Assembly (NCBI GenBank): GCA_038049695.1
Contig: CP142452.1
Span: 68,143,501-68,207,500 of the forward strand
Reading direction: 5' to 3'
Source: Cinnamomum chago
Taxonomy: Eukaryota > Streptophyta > Magnoliopsida > Laurales > Lauraceae
DNA: 64,000 bases
Part shown: in pieces, positions 61,901 to 64,000 of the stretch
Layout: the number at the start of each line of letters is the position of its first letter
Position numbering within the stretch: position 1 is the stretch's first letter
Notes under the pieces: model-generated
Told to the model about the DNA's origin: nothing
What the model saw: only the letters and a program-made list of their open reading frames with translations
The model's database searches: none
Position numbers and translations under genes: made by a program

Positions 61901-63192
61901 AAACAGAGAGAACTTCTTGTGTGGTGCATGATTGTTGATTGCATTTTTTGCCCTAAAAGTTCTAACACAATTGTGACCAAGAGCTACTATGGGAGACTAA
62001 ATTTATCCCTATTTCTATTTTCATTCAGTTTGAGACTATTTCTAATTTTTATTCATTGTTTGAATAGGATTAGCTAGTTTCCTATTTTAATTAGAAAGTC
62101 TTGTTTGCTAAAGAACGATTCACTCCACTATATATAGATGAGTACCTCTTGTAATTGCTTATGCTACTTTCAATTAATCAAAGAATTATCTGAGTTTTCT
62201 TCAATGATGGTGTGTTTTATGTTCTTAAGTATGCCCGAGTGCTAGAATCCATCTTTGGATTCGATCAATCCCTTAGGAGATAGGTCTATTTTTCCAATCA
62301 AGGATCCAAGGCTGTGCCACACATACAACTGACACTATTTCAAAGTAATATATTGTACTGAGAAGAAGAAAACATTGCTTATCAACAAACAAGTATCGTG
62401 ACCAATGATGAAAATAGCGGTAGCGGCGGGCGTAGCAGCCCGTCACCAAAACGCTACGAAGCGTGCGATACGTAGCGTAGCGGGGATACGTAGCGGCGTA
62501 GCGGTGCGATTTAAAAAAATCGCCAAAAAAATCTGAAAAAAAATCCAGAAAATCCAGAAAATTGTAAAATGAAAGAAAATGTATTTTTTTTTGCAAAAGT
62601 AACTAAGGTAAGGGGGCGTAGCGGTCCCCTCACTGTATGAGGTCTTGTATCGCTGTATAAATAGAAAATAATAGTAATGATCATTTTTTTCACATGTGTT
62701 CATGTTGCTTAGATATACTAACTTAGAAACTAATGAAAGGCTTATAAAAGAAAAAATTATGTCATGAAGTCAAGACTTAAGAGTACTTAGAGAAAAAAAT
62801 ACATCTACCAAAGGGGGTGTCAAATAGGATGTACTTAGAGAAGAATCATTGAGAAGAACTCTCCATATCGACTATAATTCGGCGAGATCATATGCTTTTT
62901 AGTGTTCTTTTAAACATAAAAGGGTAGAAGAGTTGTGTAGAAATGTTATTTGGAGAGAAGAAGAAAAGAAATAAATCTTATTATGCATTTAAAAAAAAAA
63001 AATTGGAAAGTAGGAATTTTTCCCACCCCGTAGCGGCCGCTACGTAGATTTTCATCCATGATCGTGACAGTATAACAAGGCATAATAAAAATCACCTCTG
63101 GTACCCAGTTTCAACTCCAGCTTTCAGAATCATGCCTGAAACAAGAAGTCCAGCAAGAGGATCCAGAAATTGTACTCCAAGAATAGCACCTC
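34805..63192 (-). CDS. MTPC1: Cation diffusion facilitator, metal tolerance protein C1 (MTP6) type; C-terminal half
   Basis: Seven exons on the minus strand join in phase: 63,192-63,096; 51,672-51,588; 43,476-43,414; 37,651-37,546; 36,312-36,167; 35,152-35,061; 34,946-34,805. They give 242 residues plus stop. The order is a last membrane helix ([18 protein letters not shown]), then [10 protein letters not shown], then the cytoplasmic dimerisation domain with [34 protein letters not shown] and EVFIHIDPE, then a plant MTPC1-type extension ending [12 protein letters not shown]. The text matches what I know of Arabidopsis MTPC1 (MTP6). Family members are divalent-metal/proton antiporters; the MTP6 branch is usually linked to Fe/Mn/Zn. 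The N-terminal half, with most helices and the metal site, lies beyond the right edge. The introns total over 27 kb and are full of transposons. No stop or frame break was found in the exons. Confidence 0.9.
35061..35152 (-). CDS. MTPC1: MTPC1-like exon, C-terminal extension part 2
   Basis: 92 bp, from TATTCCAG|AAAATG to ATTCG|GTAATA. It encodes [20 protein letters not shown]... to PPDMTI plus two bases of an arginine codon. Confidence 0.88.
35153..36166 (-). other. MTPC1-like intron (1,014 bp)
   Basis: GT-AG. It contains AAATAAATAAATAAAT at about 35,388-35,404, repeated 'tgggcc/ggccca' words at 35,570-35,850, and a candidate hAT-like MITE at 35,874-36,062. No other gene. Confidence 0.8.
35874..36062. 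mobile_element. Candidate hAT-like MITE
   Basis: The left end CAGTGGCGGACCC and the complement of the right end, CAGGGGCGTACCC, match at 11 of 13 bases. 'CAGGGGCGGA' ends are widespread in small plant hAT-type elements. No 8-bp target duplication is evident, so old age or imprecise ends are likely. It is 189 bp and non-coding. Confidence 0.55.
36167..36312 (-). CDS. MTPC1: MTPC1-like exon, C-terminal extension part 1
   Basis: 146 bp, from TTTTGTAG|ATCCTG to TACGAG|GTAACG. It encodes (D)[15 protein letters not shown]... to [13 protein letters not shown]. Its [12 protein letters not shown] text parallels the ATVSDIFSS region of the Arabidopsis protein as I recall it. Confidence 0.88.
36800..37262 (+). 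other. Plastid-derived DNA (NUPT): trnK-UUU 5' exon and start of its intron
   Basis: From about 36,840 the text follows plastid trnK: the 5' exon, the group II intron start GTGCGAC, then CCATACCATTGGTAGAG, GACCACGACTGATCCTGAAA, ACAGCATGTCG, TTGGAAAGGGGTCAAATC and GATTACCCGATCTAATTAGA, on to GTGCCTGATGTGGGAAAGGG near 37,250. This lies inside an intron of the MTPC1-like gene (36,313-37,545), so it is a nuclear insertion of plastid DNA and not plastid sequence itself. The left edge, probably in the psbA-trnK spacer, is approximate. It stays close to plastid sequence from memory, suggesting moderate age. Confidence 0.85.
36853..36889 (+). pseudogene. trnK-UUU: trnK-UUU 5' exon fragment, non-functional
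   Basis: The 37 bases GGGTTAGCAACTCAAC...CTCGGCTTTTAA correspond to the first half of plastid lysine tRNA, ending in the UUU anticodon loop before the group II intron. The D-stem start is altered (plastid copies usually read GGGTTGCTAACTC), and the 3' exon is absent here. It cannot make a tRNA in this place. Confidence 0.85.
37546..37651 (-). CDS. MTPC1: MTPC1-like exon, [14 protein letters not shown] segment
   Basis: 106 bp, from the acceptor CCTTGCAG|GTAGAT to the donor CATTG|GTAAAT. It encodes [20 protein letters not shown]... to EVFIHI and the first base of an aspartate codon. Confidence 0.92.
37652..43413 (-). other. MTPC1-like intron (5.8 kb) with gag-only LTR element
   Basis: GT-AG intron. 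Outside the LTR element at 39,042-42,139 it holds 'ggccca'-rich non-coding DNA (38,200-39,040) and AT-rich DNA (42,140-43,410). Nothing else is recognisable. Confidence 0.7.
39042..42139 (+). mobile_element. Non-autonomous gag-bearing LTR retrotransposon, broken
   Basis: Two related ends begin TGATGCAAGACAGACC at 39,042 (to about 39,420) and at 41,714 (to about 42,139). They share GTTATTTTTAGTTGGATGTT and CTTAGATAATGGCTATTGAT. A decayed methionine-tRNA-like primer site (TTTGTATCAAAGC) follows the first, and a purine-rich GACGAGGAGAAG precedes the second. Between them, about 40,530-41,330 resembles a Gypsy-type gag ([20 protein letters not shown]). No protease, integrase or reverse transcriptase was seen. 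The LTRs differ clearly, including an insertion in the right one, so the element is old. No target duplication found. Confidence 0.75.
43414..43476 (-). CDS. MTPC1: MTPC1-like exon, GCHRLRGRR segment
   Basis: A 63-bp exon of exactly 21 codons ([20 protein letters not shown] then E). The acceptor is TTGTAG|GGATGT and the donor GAG|GTACGT. Both junctions are phase 0. Confidence 0.92.
43571..45297. mobile_element. Non-autonomous Mutator-like element with long TIRs
   Basis: The first roughly 120 bp (GAGAGTTTTC..., with GTGAAACCTCA and CCCTTGACTGATGGTCAA) recur inverted at the right end (GAGCTTTTTAC..., with GCGAAACCTCA and CCCTTGACTGATGGTTAA). Long TIRs point to a Mutator-type DNA transposon. 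The flanks ATATATACA and ATATATATA would be a 9-bp target duplication with one mismatch, though they lie in TA-rich DNA. Inside are non-coding sequence and diverged roughly 100-bp tandem units around 44,640-44,910 (GAGTGGGATGAGCTGGGCAT and AAGTGAGATGAGCCGGGCAT). No transposase. Confidence 0.75.
46200..47240. repeat. Repeat-rich block with ACCGTTAT / GTTATATTGAAAATAAC units
   Basis: From about 46,970 to 47,215 units containing GTTATATTGAAAATAAC and GGCC-TAGGCCGTTACC-TTTCATAA recur with about 70-90 bp spacing and are partly palindromic. The left part (46,200-46,360) is GC-rich. An AT-rich part with AAAAAATCCAGAA words follows, recalling the layout of the hAT-like family at 62,403. It may be a related or older DNA transposon, but I could not find matching ends. 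Confidence 0.5.
47280..48730 (-). mobile_element. Ty3/Gypsy pol fossil (RNase H end to integrase)
   Basis: Reading the minus strand from 48,700 gives RNase H/linker text ([18 protein letters not shown]) and then integrase parts: [12 protein letters not shown] near 48,240, and [15 protein letters not shown] near 47,960. A GPYKV-type C-terminal end lies near 47,500. The order and wording are those of chromovirus-like Gypsy elements. It has many breaks and no LTRs of its own were recognised. An old fossil in antisense to nothing; it reads in the same direction as the host gene. Confidence 0.75.
48797..50510 (-). mobile_element. Solo LTR, 1.7 kb, with 5-bp target duplication
   Basis: On the minus strand the block starts TGTTAAATTGTATGG and ends CTACTTCCAACA. 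It is flanked by AATAG on both sides (48,792-48,796 and 50,511-50,515), a perfect 5-bp duplication. A TATA-like ACTATAAAAGGG near 49,295 supports minus orientation. No internal retrotransposon sequence lies between the ends, so it is best read as a solo LTR left by recombination. Probably Copia by general style, but the family is not certain. Confidence 0.8.
51588..51672 (-). CDS. MTPC1: MTPC1-like exon with GC donor
   Basis: 85 bp encoding (S)[28 protein letters not shown]. The acceptor is CTTTTAG|TGTC. The only end that keeps the family sequence VEGVK-GCHRLRG is AAG|GCAAGC. This is a good GC-AG donor; no GT lies in a suitable place before the frame closes. Confidence 0.9.
52132..52600. repeat. 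Direct repeat pair, about 260-bp period
   Basis: Two copies share TCTCACGGCTTTAAAATGCG, TCATGTGGGGTTA and CACATATATGCCCAGGGT; matching points lie at 52,181 and 52,441. Words of this kind recur between genes in many plant genomes, possibly as parts of small LTR elements, but I see no LTR pair here. Confidence 0.7.
52610..53117 (-). mobile_element. hAT-like element copy 2, left part
   Basis: Inverse-orientation relative of the element at 62,403-63,060. Shared text includes TTATTTCTTTC, CTCTCCAAA-AACATTT, GCAACTCTTCTACCC, CCTCA--CAATGAGGG--CCGCTAC and CTTAGTTACTTTTG. It stops at 53,117, where a solo LTR begins, and resumes at 58,043. The outer end near 52,610 is decayed. Confidence 0.75.
53966..56827 (+). 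mobile_element. Inner solo LTR, 2.86 kb, Gypsy (Tekay-like)
   Basis: Starts TGTAATACCTGGGCC and ends GGATTCGGGGTGTTACA, with complementary tips. It is flanked by perfect TGCTC duplications (53,961-53,965; 56,828-56,832). The length and the 'GGGGTGTTACA' end suit Tekay/Del-type chromoviruses, which is inference. The flanks join into continuous outer-LTR sequence. It carries a diverged tandem array inside. No internal coding region. Confidence 0.8.
54721..55190 (+). repeat. Diverged tandem array, about 178-bp unit, in the inner LTR
   Basis: CCCAGGGATCT then CCCTGGGCGACCATTGCCTA, followed by a GATGGACCC-rich part, occurs near 54,748 and 54,926. A third, weaker unit starting GGGGCCCACT lies near 55,073. 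Each unit starts with GGGGCCCA-like text. Confidence 0.75.
58043..58106 (-). mobile_element. hAT-like element copy 2, right part
   Basis: CACCGCTACATAGCG..., then CCACTACCGCTATTTTCATC, matches the complement of the start of the 62,403 element (CAATGATGAAAATAGCGG). It finishes the copy interrupted at 53,117. Together the two parts make about 570 bp, close to the 658 bp of the uninterrupted copy. Confidence 0.75.
58145..61967 (+). mobile_element. Truncated Copia retrotransposon (Tnt1/Tork-like), broken
   Basis: Starts inside gag ([20 protein letters not shown] near 58,190). It continues with a zinc-knuckle region near 58,610-58,665, protease near 58,780-59,020, [12 protein letters not shown] near 59,200, integrase pieces at 59,350-59,720, reverse transcriptase from 60,100 to 60,800 ([22 protein letters not shown]) and RNase H to about 61,600. 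A GGTGGAGAT purine tract precedes a 3' LTR of about 195 bp at 61,773-61,967. The 5' LTR and 5' gag are missing. It has many breaks. It lies antisense to the MTPC1-like gene within its largest intron and is older than the element at 29,237. Confidence 0.85.
61968..62402. other. LTR-like remnant or unclassified DNA
   Basis: Contains CACTATATATAGATGAGTAC near 62,130, a TATA-type promoter core of the kind seen in LTRs, and no coding frame. It could belong to an LTR whose partner is lost, but ends and target duplication are not visible. It ends in ATCGTGAC, the left target copy of the next element. Confidence 0.4.
62403..63060. mobile_element. Non-autonomous hAT-type element, complete
   Basis: 658 bp between perfect 8-bp duplications ATCGTGAC (62,395-62,402 and 63,061-63,068), the size expected for hAT. 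The ends CAATGATGAAAAT and, on the complement, CATGGATGAAAAT match at 11 of 13 bases. Subterminal DNA is packed with GTAGCGG / CGCTACG words in both orientations (about ten between 62,415 and 62,515), as hAT elements use for transposase binding. The interior is AT-rich without coding. It ends 35 bp from an MTPC1-like exon. Confidence 0.85.
63096..63192 (-). CDS. MTPC1: MTPC1-like exon: last transmembrane helix
   Basis: 97 bp encoding [18 protein letters not shown]... through ETGYQ (the first glycine codon starts in the upstream exon). The acceptor is CTGTCTGTAG|GA and the donor CAGAG|GTGATT. It ends two bases into a serine codon completed by the next exon (AG|T). A hAT-like element ends 35 bp from this donor in the intron. 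Confidence 0.9.
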
Positions 63193-63658
63193 CTACAGAC
63201 AGTTTTAGAAATCAAAAACAGTTAACATTTGCTGATTTTATTAAAATGTTTTTACCAAAGACTAAAGAGAGAACAATGAGACGCCAGCTATGAACTAAGA
63301 AACATGAATCCACTTTTCTTTCTTGAGAAGAATCCACATAATGTTTATTTTGTACCCATAGAATATACAGAATCTATGTTGGTTAATCACATTATGATCA
63401 TATCTATCCATGGACATTAATTACATCATAATTATTAAAGAGGAGTATCATCACAGAAGAAATAAAGCAGAATGATGGGTTTTTTTTATCAATTCAAAGG
63501 CCATCTCATATTGATATAACTGTCAAAATTTATAGTAGTAATCTAGTTTACTGATACATCTGTTTATGCAAATAGCCATGCAATAACATATTATTAAATT
63601 ATTAGGACATGTGAAAACTGTGAAGAGAGTATCAATTCCAGTATACCTATGGAACATG
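63193..63658 (-). other. Upstream MTPC1-like intron, window edge
   Basis: Non-coding AT-rich DNA with an AG acceptor at 63,194-63,193. The preceding exon lies beyond the window or was not recognised. Confidence 0.6.
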
Positions 63659-64000
63659 ATGTCATGTAAAGAGAAGTGATACAGACATGAGAGAGAGAGA
63701 TAAAGTGGAGATGAATGTCGTCCCTTGCATGGTCGACTGAGATCTATATTTAAAAGGGTTTAATCCCTGATTACATTCTAACAATGCTTATCCATTAATT
63801 ACACTTGGGTTTAGATCCATACTAATAGCTACCATGTCATGTAAAGAGAAGTGATACAGACATGAGAGAGAGAGAGAGAGATAAAGTGGAGATGAATGTC
63901 GTCCCTTGCATGGTCGACTGAGATCTATATTTAAAAGGGTTTAATCCCTGATTACATTCTAACAATGCTTATCCATTAATTACACTTGGGTTTAGATCCA
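63659..64000. repeat. Nearly identical 175-bp tandem duplication, runs off the window
   Basis: ATGTCATGTAAAGAGAAGTG begins at 63,659 and again at 63,834. The following text (GTCGTCCCTTGCATGGTCGA, AAAGGGTTTAATCCCTGATT, ACACTTGGGTTTAGATCCA) is the same in both, apart from a longer GA run in the second. The array may continue past 64,000. Confidence 0.95.

Larger units (their letters stand above)
51673..63095 (-). other. MTPC1-like intron (11.4 kb)
   Basis: The largest intron in the window. It holds, from left, the 52,132 repeat pair, the three-layer nest (52,610-58,106), a truncated Copia element (58,145-61,967) and a hAT-like element (62,403-63,060). Two similar segments near 51,815-51,870 and 51,985-52,050 (CCAATGATGACAAAGCCTTT) form another diverged repeat. 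No second gene. Confidence 0.85.

Overview
This window is nuclear DNA from a flowering plant with a large, transposon-rich genome. The evidence is split genes with GT-AG introns, plant-only protein families, plant-type Copia, Ty3/Gypsy, L1, hAT, Mutator and tRNA-SINE elements, and a piece of plastid trnK DNA. The long introns and the sequence style would fit a woody early-diverging angiosperm such as a magnoliid, but I cannot fix the species from sequence alone.

Layout. Positions 1-19,250 are gene-poor and hold a Tourist-like MITE, the 3' end of an L1-type LINE, a hAT-like MITE and several tRNA-derived SINEs. Positions 19,918-24,425 (+) carry a complete three-exon gene for an INDETERMINATE DOMAIN (IDD/BIRD) C2H2 zinc-finger transcription factor of 510 residues. 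Positions 25,510-28,471 hold a direct duplication whose two copies each carry a private small insertion. Positions 29,237-34,464 are a structurally complete but broken Copia retrotransposon with a perfect 5-bp target duplication and LTRs that differ at about 3.5% of sites.

From 34,805 to beyond the right edge (-) lies the second host gene: the C-terminal half of a cation diffusion facilitator of the MTPC1/MTP6 type, spread over seven exons that I could join by splice phase. Only 731 coding bases occupy 28.4 kb. The introns (about 114 bp to 11.4 kb) contain a plastid trnK insertion, a gag-only LTR element, a 1.7-kb Mutator-like element with long terminal inverted repeats, a Gypsy pol fossil, three solo LTRs, a truncated Copia element and two copies of one hAT-like family. 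One hAT copy is split by a solo LTR that is itself split by another solo LTR, a three-layer nest with target duplications at both LTR layers. One intron appears to use a GC donor.

The two host genes converge tail to tail on the young Copia element and have no evident functional link. I see no rRNA gene, no functional tRNA gene, no CRISPR array, and no convincing previously unknown molecular system. The interest lies in gene architecture and the readable insertion history.
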